A DNA stretch of 64,000 nt from Pseudomonas arsenicoxydans (GTDB lineage Bacteria > Pseudomonadota > Gammaproteobacteria > Pseudomonadales > Pseudomonadaceae). The notes under the pieces were generated by a model. The model ran no database searches. It was given only the letters and a program-made list of their open reading frames with translations, and was not told the DNA's origin. The stretch spans positions 1,254,501-1,318,500 of the forward strand of contig NZ_LT629705.1 in NCBI RefSeq assembly GCF_900103875.1, read 5' to 3'. Made by a program: the position numbers and the translations under genes. This document shows positions 44,429-52,882 of this stretch, one piece after another (within the stretch, counting starts at the first letter, position 1; the number at the start of each line of letters is the position of its first letter).

Positions 44429-44731
44429 TTAAAAAGGAAGTCTCATTTCTGAGGCTTGTGCCGCATCAAACAGACGCCGGATGAAATCGAAGTCGTTCCA
44501 GGTTTGGTTGGTATAAAATCGATGCTCCTTATTTCCGATCTCATCGATGTAATAGATAACGTACTCCGCATATTTCTCGTCGGCGTTGAAGCTGTAACGC
44601 AATGAAAGAGAAAAGTCATTTTCCTTGAGTTTCACAAACGAGTTGTTGTCGTCATAACTCCAGGAGAATTCGCCTCTCTCCGTTCTCGCGGTGAGTGCTT
44701 TGATAAAATCGAGAAATCTAGGCGGTAGCAT
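44429..44731 (-). CDS. Hypothetical protein, low GC, 100 residues
   Basis: A 100-residue acidic, aromatic-rich protein (FSWSYDDNNSFVKLKENDFS, AEYVIYYIDEIGNKEHRFYT). The base composition is clearly more AT-rich than the neighbours, which suggests recent transfer. The ATG has GAGGG seven bases upstream, supporting translation. No family recognised; size and composition resemble orphan immunity proteins, but no toxin gene lies next to it. It is convergent with the DUF4432 gene. Confidence 0.6.
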   Translation of the reverse strand: MLPPRFLDFIKALTARTERGEFSWSYDDNNSFVKLKENDFSLSLRYSFNADEKYAEYVIYYIDEIGNKEHRFYTNQTWNDFDFIRRLFDAAQASEMRLPF

Positions 44732-44789
44732 ATTGACGCCCTCTGGCCTCTTAATAGTGATCTGAATGATTTGCTGTGATGGTCATCAG

Positions 44790-46283
44790 TTACGCTGAGG
44801 CCGGCCGATATTGCAGCGCTTCCGCCAAATGCTCGCGTGTGATTGCATTTACTTGTTCAAGGTCTGCCAGCGTGCGTGCGACTTTGAGCAGTCGATGGGC
44901 TGACCTGAGTGACAAGGTCAAACGCTCGCAAGCAGTTTCCAGCCACGCCTCGTCGGTTGTGGATAACTTGCAGTGTCGACGCAGCCCGGGCAAATCAAGG
45001 AATGCGTTGGCACAGCCTTGGCGTTTGTTTTGAAGCTCCCGGGCGTCGGCGACCAGTACCGCAGCAGTGGCGGTGTCATCACCGGGTTTGAGCGCAGGAT
45101 TCAGAGCCGTGGCTTCTCGGGCGACAGTCAGGTGCAGGTCGATCCGATCCAGCAGAGGCCCCGACAATTTGTTGCGATAACGCTGGACCATGTCCGGTGT
45201 GCAACTGCATTTGCCGCTGGGTTCGCCAAGATATCCACAGGGACACGGGTTCATCGCGGCCACCAGTTGAAAGCGCGCCGGAAACCTCACGCGATCCTTG
45301 GCGCGGGAAATCACGATGTGCCCGGACTCCAGCGGCTCCCTTAAAACCTCCAACACCTTGCGATCGAATTCCGGAAGGTCGTCGAGGAACAGCACGCCAT
45401 GATGGGCGAGGGTGATTTCGCCGGGTTGCGGCTTCGATCCGCCACCCACCAATGCCGGGCCGGAAGCCGAGTGATGGGGCTGGCGGAAGGGTCTTTGCGG
45501 CCAGTGGCTTAAGGGCACGCAACTGGTGACGGATTGAATGGCTGCGACTTCCAGCGCCTCGTTTTCGGCCAATGGAGGTAGCAAACCTGGCAAACGACTC
45601 GCCAACAGCGTTTTCCCGGTCCCCGGCGGTCCGCTAAACAGCAGGTTATGAGCCCCGGCCGCCGCAATCAGCAATGCGCGCTTGGCCGCGATTTGCCCCT
45701 GCACCTCATTCAGGTCCGGATAGGGTTTGCTGGCGTAGAGCAAGCCATTGGAAACGTAGGGCTCGACCGGCGTATGTCCATTGAAGTGCGCAACGGCTTC
45801 CAGCAGGTGGTCCACGGCAAACACCTTCAAGCCGGACGCCAGGCACGCTTCCTCGGCGTTCGCCCGCGGCACCATCAACGAGCGCCCGGCCTTGCGTGCA
45901 GCCAGTGCAGCCGGCAACACGCCTCTCACGGCACGTACCGCGCCGGACAACGCCAGCTCTCCCAGGCATTCAATGTCATCCAGCGTCAAGGTCGGCACCT
46001 GCACGCTGGCGGACAGAATTCCCAAGGCAATTGCCAGATCAAACCGTCCGCCATCCTTCGGTAAGTCCGCAGGCGCGAGATTCAGCGTGATGCGCCGCGC
46101 CGGGAATTGCAGACCCGAGTTGATGATCGCGCTGCGCACCCGATCCTTGCTTTCCTTTACTGCCGCTTCGGGTAAACCAACCATCGTCAATGACGGCAGA
46201 CCGTTGGCCAGATGGACTTCTACGGTAACGGCGGGCGCATCCACGCCAATCTGGGCGCGGCTGTGAACGATGGAGAGGGACAT
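44790..46283 (-). CDS. YifB/ComM-family AAA ATPase (Mg-chelatase-like helicase)
   Basis: A 497-residue protein: an N-terminal Lon-protease-like domain (LANGLPSLTMVGLPEAAVKE), a magnesium-chelatase-type AAA domain with Walker A FSGPPGTGKTLLA and Walker B GVLFLDDLPEFD, and a C-terminal zinc-type motif AAMNPCPCGYLG plus CSC. ComM helps branch migration during natural transformation. The ATG at 46283 has an AAGGAACG site; the longer upstream frame is not supported. It belongs to the conserved backbone and lies next to ubiK in P. aeruginosa. Confidence 0.92.
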   Translation of the reverse strand: MSLSIVHSRAQIGVDAPAVTVEVHLANGLPSLTMVGLPEAAVKESKDRVRSAIINSGLQFPARRITLNLAPADLPKDGGRFDLAIALGILSASVQVPTLTLDDIECLGELALSGAVRAVRGVLPAALAARKAGRSLMVPRANAEEACLASGLKVFAVDHLLEAVAHFNGHTPVEPYVSNGLLYASKPYPDLNEVQGQIAAKRALLIAAAGAHNLLFSGPPGTGKTLLASRLPGLLPPLAENEALEVAAIQSVTSCVPLSHWPQRPFRQPHHSASGPALVGGGSKPQPGEITLAHHGVLFLDDLPEFDRKVLEVLREPLESGHIVISRAKDRVRFPARFQLVAAMNPCPCGYLGEPSGKCSCTPDMVQRYRNKLSGPLLDRIDLHLTVAREATALNPALKPGDDTATAAVLVADARELQNKRQGCANAFLDLPGLRRHCKLSTTDEAWLETACERLTLSLRSAHRLLKVARTLADLEQVNAITREHLAEALQYRPASA

Positions 46284-46429
46284 GGTCGTTCCTTGAGCTT
46301 TACGGGAACCGCTTCCTGCGGTTTTTTGAAGGGTAGTCGGGAGCGTGTGATGGCGCAGGCGCCAAATTTTCGCAGGATGTTGCGAGTGTCTTTCTGATGG
46401 GGGAAGCGTAAGGGAGTGGGGATTTGCGA

Positions 46430-46487
46430 CGTAATCAGTCGCGGGATGAGGTTGTTGTAGGACGTTGCCTGGATCTATGAAGGACGG
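46430..46487. repeat. Degenerate 58-bp element, copy A
   Basis: Begins CGTAATCAGTCGCGGGA and contains TGTAGGACGTTGCC and TGAAGGACGG. It aligns without gaps to 47434-47491 and, more loosely, to 48350-48407. The TGTAGG...TTGCC core relates it to a REP family. Confidence 0.6.
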
Positions 46488-46510
46488 TGGCGAAATCTGA
46501 ATCGAAGGCG

Positions 46511-46541
46511 AAAAAAAACCGCCTAAAAGAAGCGGTTTTTT
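46511..46541 (-). terminator. Bidirectional terminator after the GNAT cassette
   Basis: AAAAAAAACCGC, loop of 9, GCGGTTTTTTA: a U-tract on both strands. It lies about 100 bases beyond the small ORF on the minus strand. Confidence 0.75.
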
Positions 46542-46637
46542 ATGTGCGGGCTTCGGTGAGGCTAAGACCTGCAAATCCTCAACAGACACACTCACTTTAC
46601 CGAACCAAGCGGGTGACTCTGTTGGGCACAGCCGGGT

Positions 46638-46808
46638 TTAGATTCTTACTCCGGCTAGCAGGCCGGCAGGCTCAAGCTCTTTGCCTCGAGCTGCACCGAC
46701 TTCAAGAAAACGTCGTTGATTCACAGACACGTTTCCGGCTAAACGGAGCGCCTCGACATGAAACTCATAAATTAATAGCAGCTTGGCCTTTCGTTTTTTT
46801 TGGTTCAT
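46638..46808 (-). CDS. Small basic ORF after the GNAT-like gene (hypothetical)
   Basis: A 56-residue frame starting MNQKKRKAKLLLIYEFHVEA with a CGAGG site seven bases upstream. It begins about 34 bases after the GNAT-like gene and ends before a terminator, so it could be the second gene of a cassette. No family recognised and the second half looks less gene-like, so it may be spurious. Confidence 0.35.
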   Translation of the reverse strand: MNQKKRKAKLLLIYEFHVEALRLAGNVSVNQRRFLEVGAARGKELEPAGLLAGVRI

Positions 46809-46841
46809 AGACACCTCGTGTGTCTGGATCATGAGTTGATG

Positions 46842-47378
46842 TTATTGGCCATCCACGTAAATGACAAGGCGGTTGGTCTCGTCAAAATTGAATCCGAGCT
46901 CCTGATAGTAGGAGACAACGTTAGGGTCAGGATCTTGTATCTCGATCTCTTTGCACCCCAGCATCCGCGCATAAAATTCTGCCGCCAATAGCGCCATTTG
47001 AGCGATCGATCCGCGAAGTGGATGGGTTTTGTCCGGGTGCCCCTGCAAAAGGATGATCTTTATGCAAACAGTGCTTCTTCTTGGGGTCGCATAGCACAGG
47101 CCACATAGCATTTGTGCATACCAGATCGCCAAATCGAAACCCTTGGCGTCCTTACACTTCCAGTCCGGGATGCTATCCCATGGATACAGGACTGCTTCTG
47201 TCCACAGATGAGAAGCATCTATCGCAGCAGAGGTAATAGGATCAAAACTGATGACCGACATATCTATCTCTAGACCTTGAGCTGCACAGTCTTTGGCGAA
47301 GGTTTTGTGCGCCAGCTTCCTTGCGTTCGATTTGAGAGTCTGGTCGCGCAGTTCCGTACCTTTTCCTTTTCTTCTCAT
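46842..47378 (-). CDS. GNAT-like acetyltransferase domain protein
   Basis: A 178-residue protein. The C-terminal half has GNAT character: KIILLQGHPDKTHPLRGSIA (central strand and the acetyl-CoA loop region), then AAEFYARMLGCKEIEIQDPD and VVSYYQELGFNFDETNRLVI, the usual YxxLGF ending. The N-terminus is lysine-rich (MRRKGKGTELRDQTLKSNAR). The canonical Q/RxxGxG/A loop is weak, so activity is uncertain. GC content is lower than the backbone. It lies in a cassette between two copies of a 58-bp element and is absent from the P. aeruginosa order. Confidence 0.6.
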   Translation of the reverse strand: MRRKGKGTELRDQTLKSNARKLAHKTFAKDCAAQGLEIDMSVISFDPITSAAIDASHLWTEAVLYPWDSIPDWKCKDAKGFDLAIWYAQMLCGLCYATPRRSTVCIKIILLQGHPDKTHPLRGSIAQMALLAAEFYARMLGCKEIEIQDPDPNVVSYYQELGFNFDETNRLVIYVDGQ

Positions 47379-47433
47379 CGCTCGTGTTCTGTTGGGATCA
47401 AGGCGATGAAAGATAAAGGGCTGGAGAGTGCTC

Positions 47434-47491
47434 CGTAATCAGGCGCGGGAGCCGCGTTCTGTAGGACCGAACCGGGATTATTGAAGGGCGT
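47434..47491. repeat. Degenerate 58-bp element, copy B
   Basis: Begins CGTAATCAGGCGCGGGA (16 of 17 bases as in copy A) and keeps TGTAGGAC, CC-GGAT and TGAAGG-CG at the same offsets. Confidence 0.6.
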
Positions 47492-47589
47492 TAGATCAAA
47501 AGCTTTCAGATGTAGGAAATGGCAGCGTTAGCCGTGGGCCAGTGCTGCCAGAAGTCATACATATGCAGTTTGTGTGGTGCTATTGGTTG

Positions 47590-48117
47590 TTAAAGCGATT
47601 GCAACATCCGCGAAGCACGCTTCCACCACGATGCATTGACCACAGTCTGCGGCCGTTCACTATCCGCCAGCATCTGCGGAACATCCTGCAACCGAATCCA
47701 CGGCTGGTTATTCCAGTGCAGCAAACTCAACGACATCTCGGGCCAGTTCAGCAGGCTCAGGATCGGGCGTTCGGTTGCGGTGGGGTGTTGCGCGTCTCTC
47801 AGTGCTGGCACTACGTCGTGGGTCAGCCATTCGCGCAGGCCTCGGTATTCTGGGCAGTAGTGGTAGACGAGCAGGGCGTAGACGCCGGATTCGCTGATCA
47901 GCAGGGTGTTTTCGAGGGTGCCGTGGATGACGACTTGCGCGGTTTGATGTTGATCGGGATCGAGTTTTCGGACGGCGCGTTCGTCGAGGAAAAGGCGAAG
48001 CAGACGACCCAGGTCTCGGGCGCTGAACCAAGGCTGGTTTTCAATCAAAAGCGCGTGAAGATGGAGTTTGTGGCGGGTGAAGACGTGGGGGGACAAATAA
48101 GCGTCATCGCTATTCAT
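47590..48117 (-). CDS. BRO family N-terminal domain protein (phage antirepressor-like)
   Basis: A 175-residue protein with a BRO-N domain at about 12-110 (ENQPWFSARDLGRLLRLFLD, LISESGVYALLVYHYCPEYR, LREWLTHDVVPALRD). A second, partial copy of the motif follows (WNNQPWIRLQDVPQMLADSE). BRO-N proteins bind DNA and are common in prophages and as stand-alone genes in Pseudomonas. The ATG at 48117 has a strong AAGGAG site that can pair with its own leader. The frame is open further upstream for 60 codons through that leader. Confidence 0.82.
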   Translation of the reverse strand: MNSDDAYLSPHVFTRHKLHLHALLIENQPWFSARDLGRLLRLFLDERAVRKLDPDQHQTAQVVIHGTLENTLLISESGVYALLVYHYCPEYRGLREWLTHDVVPALRDAQHPTATERPILSLLNWPEMSLSLLHWNNQPWIRLQDVPQMLADSERPQTVVNASWWKRASRMLQSL

Positions 48118-48297
48118 TGATACAGCTCCTTTTGCTAATGGGGCTGCCGGCAATCGTCGCCAAACGATTGGGGTGGCAGCTGTACGCGGGTTGGCGAACC
48201 GGAGCAAAAGGAACCCGGCAGACCCGAAGGTCTCCCACGCACAGCCGCCATGACTCGAGAGATGGTCGTCGTGCACCTTAAGCTTCCAAGTCGCCAA
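48118..48297 (-). promoter_or_regulatory. Structured leader of the BRO-N gene with anti-Shine-Dalgarno
   Basis: On the minus strand TCCTTTTGCT (48212-48203) is perfectly complementary to AGCAAAAGGA (48136-48127), which contains the ribosome site of the BRO-N gene. Between them lies a nested hairpin, GCTGCC/GGCAGC outside (48143-48180) and CAATCGT/ACGATTG inside (48151-48170). Upstream lies a small tetraloop hairpin AGACC-CGAA-GGTCT (48220-48233). The sequence could switch translation. A 59-codon open frame also crosses this leader in frame with the gene. Confidence 0.5.
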
Positions 48298-48349
48298 ACC
48301 CAGTGCTGACTATTCAGCTGGGATGAGCTTAGGAACCTGGGCTTCGCGG

Positions 48350-48445
48350 CGCTATCGGACGGCGGTGGTGATCTTTGTAGGGCGTTGCCGAGATTGTGGC
48401 GGGGCGGAAGATCAAAAGATCGCAGCCTGCGGCAGCTCCTACAGG
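48350..48445. repeat. Degenerate 58-bp element, copy C, with an inverted REP arm
   Basis: 48350-48407 aligns without gaps to copy A (TGTAGGGCGTTGCC core). Directly after it GATCAAAAGATCGCAGCCTG continues into CGGCAGCTCCTACAGG (to 48445), an inverted REP arm, so copy C forms part of a REP pair. Confidence 0.6.
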
Positions 48446-48493
48446 GGTTGGTCTATCCAGTGTGGGAGGGCTGGTAGACCGAGGTGACGCTAT

Positions 48494-48516
48494 TCGCGGG
48501 CGAGCCCGCTCCCACA
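48494..48516. repeat. Single REP hairpin downstream of ubiK
   Basis: TCGCGGGCGAGCCCGCTCCC followed by ACA: one REP arm just after the ubiK stop on the minus strand. Confidence 0.75.
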
Positions 48517-48529
48517 GGGATTTGCAGTG

Positions 48530-48790
48530 TTACTCGGCAGGCGGATTCAGCTTCGCTTCCAGCTCGGCGACCTTTACTTCGAGGCTTTCCAGCCGTGCCC
48601 GGGTCCGCGCCAGCACAACCATCTGGCTATCAAACTCTTCACGACTCACCAGATCCAGCTTGCTGAAGCCACTCTGCAACAAAGCCTTAAATTGGCTTTC
48701 GATTTCGCTTTTCGGCAATGGGGTTTCGCCGCTGAAGAGGCGTGAGGCGGTGCCGGTCAGGGCGTCGAGGAAGTCTTTGGGTGCGAGCAT
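48530..48790 (-). CDS. ubiK: Ubiquinone biosynthesis accessory factor UbiK (BMFP)
   Basis: An 86-residue protein starting MLAPKDFLDALTGTASRLFS and ending in a coiled coil (ARTRARLESLEVKVAELEAK). This is the membrane fusogenic BMFP/YqiC family, renamed UbiK, which forms a complex with UbiJ and supports aerobic ubiquinone synthesis. Full family length. It lies between the accessory cassettes and glnK, next to the comM-like gene as in P. aeruginosa apart from the insertion. Confidence 0.92.
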   Translation of the reverse strand: MLAPKDFLDALTGTASRLFSGETPLPKSEIESQFKALLQSGFSKLDLVSREEFDSQMVVLARTRARLESLEVKVAELEAKLNPPAE

Positions 48791-48861
48791 GGCAAATGTC
48801 CTGTCAACAATGGCGGGCAGTGTATCACGCAGTGTCTATAGTCAATTCCGGCGGCAGGGAT

Positions 48862-48909
48862 GCACGCTTTTCGCGCATGCAGATGGACGGCATCGCACCG
48901 TTGTTGTGC
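48862..48909 (+). promoter_or_regulatory. Two NtrC-type binding sites upstream of glnK
   Basis: GCAC-N7-GTGC is perfect at 48895-48909. GCAC-N7-GCGC, one base off, lies at 48862-48876. The two are 33 bp apart, about three helical turns, and 90-120 bp upstream of the sigma54 promoter, as expected for an NtrC enhancer. Confidence 0.65.
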
Positions 48910-48984
48910 GTAACGCGTCAGGTGTTGTGGCGATGTGGTGGGTATCTGCGGCCAAAGGCTTGAATTCAGTAGGTTTTGTGGAGA

Positions 48985-49000
48985 TGGCAAGCTTTCTGCT
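48985..49000 (+). promoter_or_regulatory. Sigma54 promoter of glnK-amtB
   Basis: TGGCAAGCTTTCTGCT fits TGGCAC-N5-TTGCW with the required GG and GC ten bases apart. It is about 210 bp upstream of glnK, in a 417-bp region without other genes. Confidence 0.65.
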
Positions 49001-49039
49001 TAGTCAGTAGTAACCCATGCACTGATGCAGTCGCTGTGA

Positions 49040-49546
<507 letters not shown>

Positions 49547-49583
49547 AAGCCGCCACAAACCCAACGCCCCAGGAGAAAACAAT

Positions 49584-50921
49584 ATGACTCTGCGTAAATT
49601 CGCAGGGCTAGGAGCCCTGTTGTCCCTCGTAATGCCCGGCCTGGCCATGGCGGCAGATCCGGCGGCGCCTCCAGTCCTCAATTCCGGCGATACCGCCTGG
49701 ATGATGACCTCGACAGCCCTTGTGCTGTTCATGACCATCCCCGGCCTCGCGCTGTTCTACGGCGGCATGGTTCGTTCCAAAAACGTTCTTTCGTTGATGA
49801 TGCAATGCTTCGCCATTACCGGCCTGGTCACCATCCTGTGGTTCATTTATGGCTACAGCATGGCGTTCGATACCACGGGGATGGAAGCCAACGTCGTCAA
49901 CCTCAACTCCTTTGTCGGCAGCTTTGCCAAGGCCTTCCTCGCGGGCATCACGCCTGCCAGCATTACTGGCCCGACGGCGCTGTTCCCTGAGGCGGTGTTT
50001 GTCACCTACCAGATGACGTTTGCCATCATCACTCCGGCGCTGATCGTCGGTGCGTTTGCAGAACGGATGAAGTTCTCCGCGATGCTGGTGTTCATGGGGA
50101 TCTGGTTCACTCTGGTTTACGCGCCGATTGCGCACATGGTCTGGAGCGGTCCGGGTTCGCTGTTGGGCGACTGGGGCGTGCTCGACTTCGCCGGCGGCAC
50201 CGTGGTGCATATCAATGCCGGTGTGGCCGGCCTGATTGCCTGCCTGGTATTGGGCAAGCGTAAAGGTTTCCCGACCACCCCGATGGCTCCGCACAACCTC
50301 GGCTATACCCTGATGGGCGCTGCGATGTTGTGGGTCGGCTGGTTCGGTTTCAACGCAGGTTCCGCTGCTGCTGCCAACGGCACGGCCGGCATGGCAATGC
50401 TTGTGACCCAGATCGCCACCGCCGCCGCTGCGCTGGGCTGGATGTTCGCCGAGTGGATCACTCACGGCAAACCAAGTGCTCTGGGTATCGCTTCGGGCGT
50501 GGTTGCCGGTCTGGTTGCGATCACCCCGGCGGCGGGTACGGTTGGCCCGATGGGCTCGATGATCATCGGCCTGGCGGCGGGCGTGGTGTGCTTCTTCTGC
50601 GCCACCACCCTGAAACGCAAACTCGGTTATGACGATTCCCTGGACGCCTTCGGTGTGCACGGTATCGGCGGCATCCTCGGCGCGATCCTGACCGGTGTGT
50701 TCGCTGCACCGTCCCTGGGTGGCTTCGGCACCGTGACCGACATCGCCGCACAAGTCTGGATTCAGTGCAAAGGCGTAGGCTTCACGGTGATCTACACCGC
50801 GATCGTCACCTTCATCATTCTCAAGGTCCTGGACGCTGTCATGGGCCTGCGAATCACGGAAGAAGAAGAGGCTGTCGGTATCGACCTGGCACTGCACAAC
50901 GAACGCGGCTACAACTTGTAA
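49584..50921 (+). CDS. amtB: Ammonium transporter AmtB
   Basis: A 445-residue Amt/Rh channel with a signal peptide (PGLAMAADPAAPP) and 11 membrane segments. The family motifs DFAGGTVVHINAGVAGLIAC (containing one of the twin pore histidines) and DDSLDAFGVHGIGGILGAIL (the second) are intact, and the C-terminus IDLALHNERGYNL is the regulatory tail that binds GlnK. The ATG has an AGGAGAAA site. Second gene of the glnK-amtB operon, closed by a terminator. Confidence 0.96.
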   Translation: MTLRKFAGLGALLSLVMPGLAMAADPAAPPVLNSGDTAWMMTSTALVLFMTIPGLALFYGGMVRSKNVLSLMMQCFAITGLVTILWFIYGYSMAFDTTGMEANVVNLNSFVGSFAKAFLAGITPASITGPTALFPEAVFVTYQMTFAIITPALIVGAFAERMKFSAMLVFMGIWFTLVYAPIAHMVWSGPGSLLGDWGVLDFAGGTVVHINAGVAGLIACLVLGKRKGFPTTPMAPHNLGYTLMGAAMLWVGWFGFNAGSAAAANGTAGMAMLVTQIATAAAALGWMFAEWITHGKPSALGIASGVVAGLVAITPAAGTVGPMGSMIIGLAAGVVCFFCATTLKRKLGYDDSLDAFGVHGIGGILGAILTGVFAAPSLGGFGTVTDIAAQVWIQCKGVGFTVIYTAIVTFIILKVLDAVMGLRITEEEEAVGIDLALHNERGYNL

Positions 50922-50940
50922 GCACGCGCATAAAAAACTT

Positions 50941-50964
50941 GCCCGGCTTGCCGGGCATTTTTTT
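50941..50964 (+). terminator. Rho-independent terminator of glnK-amtB
   Basis: GCCCGG, loop CTTG, CCGGGC followed by seven T. Confidence 0.92.
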
Positions 50965-51135
50965 GTCCGGGATTTGTCCATGAAGGAACTGCTGAAAGGT
51001 TTTTTCCTACATGTTTGGCAGTGTTTACGGCGGGCGATTTTCTGCGGCCAATGGCTTACATGATTGAAGGAATATTAGGGCCTTTGTTTTTTCCCAGAGC
51101 GCGCTAGAATGCGCCCCGAACGTGCGGAGAACTGT

Positions 51136-51561
51136 ATGTGGCAACAGACTCTGATAACCCTGCGGGCAAGGCCCCGGGGCTTTCATCTGGTAACGGACGA
51201 GTTACTCGCCGGTTTGCCTGAAATCAAGGCGTGCCGGGTCGGTCTGTTGCATTTGTTGCTACAGCATACCTCGGCGTCGTTGACCATCAACGAGAACGCC
51301 GATCCGGCGGTACGTCGCGACTTCGAACGATTTTTCAATCGTCTGATCCCACAAGGAACAGACGGCTATGAGCATAACGACGAAGGCCTGGACGACCTCC
51401 CGGCGCACTTCAAGGCCAGTGTGCTTGGCTGTCAGCTCAGTTTGCCGATTTCGGCGGGCCGACTGGCGCTGGGAACCTGGCAGGGCGTTTATCTGGGCGA
51501 GCACCGTGATTTTGGCGGTGCCCGTAAAGTCCTCGCCACCGTGCACGGTGAAGAGGCATGA
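51136..51561 (+). CDS. YjbQ family protein (secondary thiamine-phosphate synthase-like)
   Basis: A 141-residue protein of the UPF0047/YjbQ family: [37 protein letters not shown] (conserved His) and [13 protein letters not shown]. Family members show weak thiamine-phosphate synthase activity in vitro; the physiological role is unknown. ATG 51136 has a GGAG site; an upstream ATG in frame is less likely. It keeps its place between amtB and sutA as in P. aeruginosa. Confidence 0.88.
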   Translation: MWQQTLITLRARPRGFHLVTDELLAGLPEIKACRVGLLHLLLQHTSASLTINENADPAVRRDFERFFNRLIPQGTDGYEHNDEGLDDLPAHFKASVLGCQLSLPISAGRLALGTWQGVYLGEHRDFGGARKVLATVHGEEA

Positions 51562-51664
51562 ACCGCTGGTCACCAACGGTTATTGAATTTTTCCGGCAGC
51601 TGTCGACAGACGGTAAAGCTGGGCTATAACTAATCTGCTTTTCGCAAGAGTCATGAGGTAGAAC

Positions 51665-51988
51665 ATGAGCGACGATGATCTGGAAAACGACGACCTCGAA
51701 GTAGGCGACGACGACGAAACCGAAGAAGGTCTGGAAGCAGCGGCCGAAGACGTCGCTGAAGACGACGGCGGTGATACGCCCGTTCCGACCGCCAAAGGCA
51801 AAGCCAAGGCTGCGGTATCGGTTGATGAGCTGCCGAGTGTTGAAGCCAAGAACAAGGAACGCGACGCCCTGGCCAAGGCCATGGAAGAGTTTCTGGCGCG
51901 GGGCGGCAAGGTGCAGGAAGTGGAGGCCAATGTGGTCGCCGATCCTCCCAAGAAGCCTGACAACAAGTACGGCAGCCGGCCTATCTAA
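51665..51988 (+). CDS. sutA: SutA, RNA polymerase-associated regulator of slow growth
   Basis: A 107-residue protein with a very acidic, disordered N-terminal half and the conserved C-terminal half LPSVEAKNKERDALAKAMEE, FLARGGKVQEVEANVVAD, PPKKPDNKYGSRPI. These features are those of SutA, known from P. aeruginosa to bind RNA polymerase and raise transcription of ribosomal and maintenance genes during dormancy. The ATG has a GAGGTAGA site. A terminator follows. Confidence 0.93.
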   Translation: MSDDDLENDDLEVGDDDETEEGLEAAAEDVAEDDGGDTPVPTAKGKAKAAVSVDELPSVEAKNKERDALAKAMEEFLARGGKVQEVEANVVADPPKKPDNKYGSRPI

Positions 51989-52010
51989 GCGCCTGCTACC
52001 TGCTTGCTGA

Positions 52011-52037
52011 AAAAGCCCGCCGTCGCTGCGGGCTTTT
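52011..52037 (+). terminator. Rho-independent terminator of sutA
   Basis: AAAAGCCCGC, loop CGTCGCT, GCGGGCTTTTT about 22 bases after the sutA stop. Confidence 0.9.
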
Positions 52038-52075
52038 TCATGGGCGGGAAAAAAAGTCGAAGTTGACGAGGCCAC

Positions 52076-52165
52076 TGTGGGAGTGGGCTTGCCCGCGATG
52101 AGGCCATCAGATCCAACAGTAATGTTGGCTGATCGTCAGCTATCGCGAGCAAGCCCGCTTCCACA
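52076..52165. repeat. REPIN (inverted REP pair)
   Basis: TGTGGGAGTGGGCTTGCCCG and an inverted partner (CGAGCAAGCCCGCTTCCACA) between the convergent sutA and HAD genes; arms carry compensating changes. Confidence 0.85.
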
Positions 52166-52174
52166 GGCTCTTTA

Positions 52175-52882
52175 TCAGGCCGAGGCGGAGTTCCAGAGGG
52201 CCAACAACGCCGGCAACTCGGTCAAGCTGCGAATCTCGGCATCCGGTGCCTTCTCGGCTTCCCAAGCCTTGCCCGCCGGGTTGAACCATATCGCCCGCAA
52301 TCCCGCCTGCTGTGCTCCGGCGATGTCATCTCCAGGATGATCACCGATATGCACCGCCGTCTCCGGCGTCGCCCCACCACGCTGCAACGCCTCGTGAAAC
52401 AATCGCGCATCGGGTTTGGCGATGCCGATGTCTTCGGCACACAACGCAAACTTGAAGTAATCCGCCAGCCCCAGCCGGCGCACATCGGCGTTGCCGTTGG
52501 TGACCACGCCGAGGGCGTAGTGCTTGGCCAGCATGCCCAGCGTCGGCTCGACGTCAGGGAACACATCGATCTGATGCCGTGCGTGCAGAAACACTTCAAA
52601 ACTTTTGTCGGCCAGATCAGAAGCCTGATCATGGTCGTAGCCGGCTTCTTCCAGCGCATGGAACAGCACCCGGCGGCGTAGCGCGCTGATGCGGTGTTTG
52701 AGGCCCGGTTCGCTCCCCAGGATGCGCTCGCGAATCGTCCACAAATGTTCCACCGGCACCGCGCCCAGATTGGGTGCGTGCTCGGTCAGCCATTCACGCA
52801 GTACGGCTTCGGCGCTGACGATCACCGGGGCGGTGTCCCACAAGGTGTCGTCGAGGTCGAAGGTGATCAATTGGATGGTCAT
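52175..52882 (-). CDS. HAD-family hydrolase (YigB-like phosphatase)
   Basis: A 235-residue HAD hydrolase with motif [11 protein letters not shown], motif II GVVTNGN, and motifs III/IV in [12 protein letters not shown] and [17 protein letters not shown]. The helical cap between I and II puts it in the C1 subfamily, like YigB, which dephosphorylates a riboflavin precursor and FMN. Its start overlaps the xerC stop by 4 bases; yigB also lies with xerC in E. coli. Confidence 0.88.
   Translation of the reverse strand: MTIQLITFDLDDTLWDTAPVIVSAEAVLREWLTEHAPNLGAVPVEHLWTIRERILGSEPGLKHRISALRRRVLFHALEEAGYDHDQASDLADKSFEVFLHARHQIDVFPDVEPTLGMLAKHYALGVVTNGNADVRRLGLADYFKFALCAEDIGIAKPDARLFHEALQRGGATPETAVHIGDHPGDDIAGAQQAGLRAIWFNPAGKAWEAEKAPDAEIRSLTELPALLALWNSASA

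Larger units (their letters stand above)
46284..46637. other. 354-bp region between comM-like gene and GNAT cassette
   Basis: No convincing gene. It holds the first copy of the 58-bp element (46430-46487) and the terminator at 46511-46541, both listed separately. Confidence 0.6.

Noticed and set aside
48118..48297. CRISPR or tRNA-like element in the BRO-N leader
   Set aside because: The repeats are inverted, not direct and regularly spaced, and no cloverleaf can be drawn.
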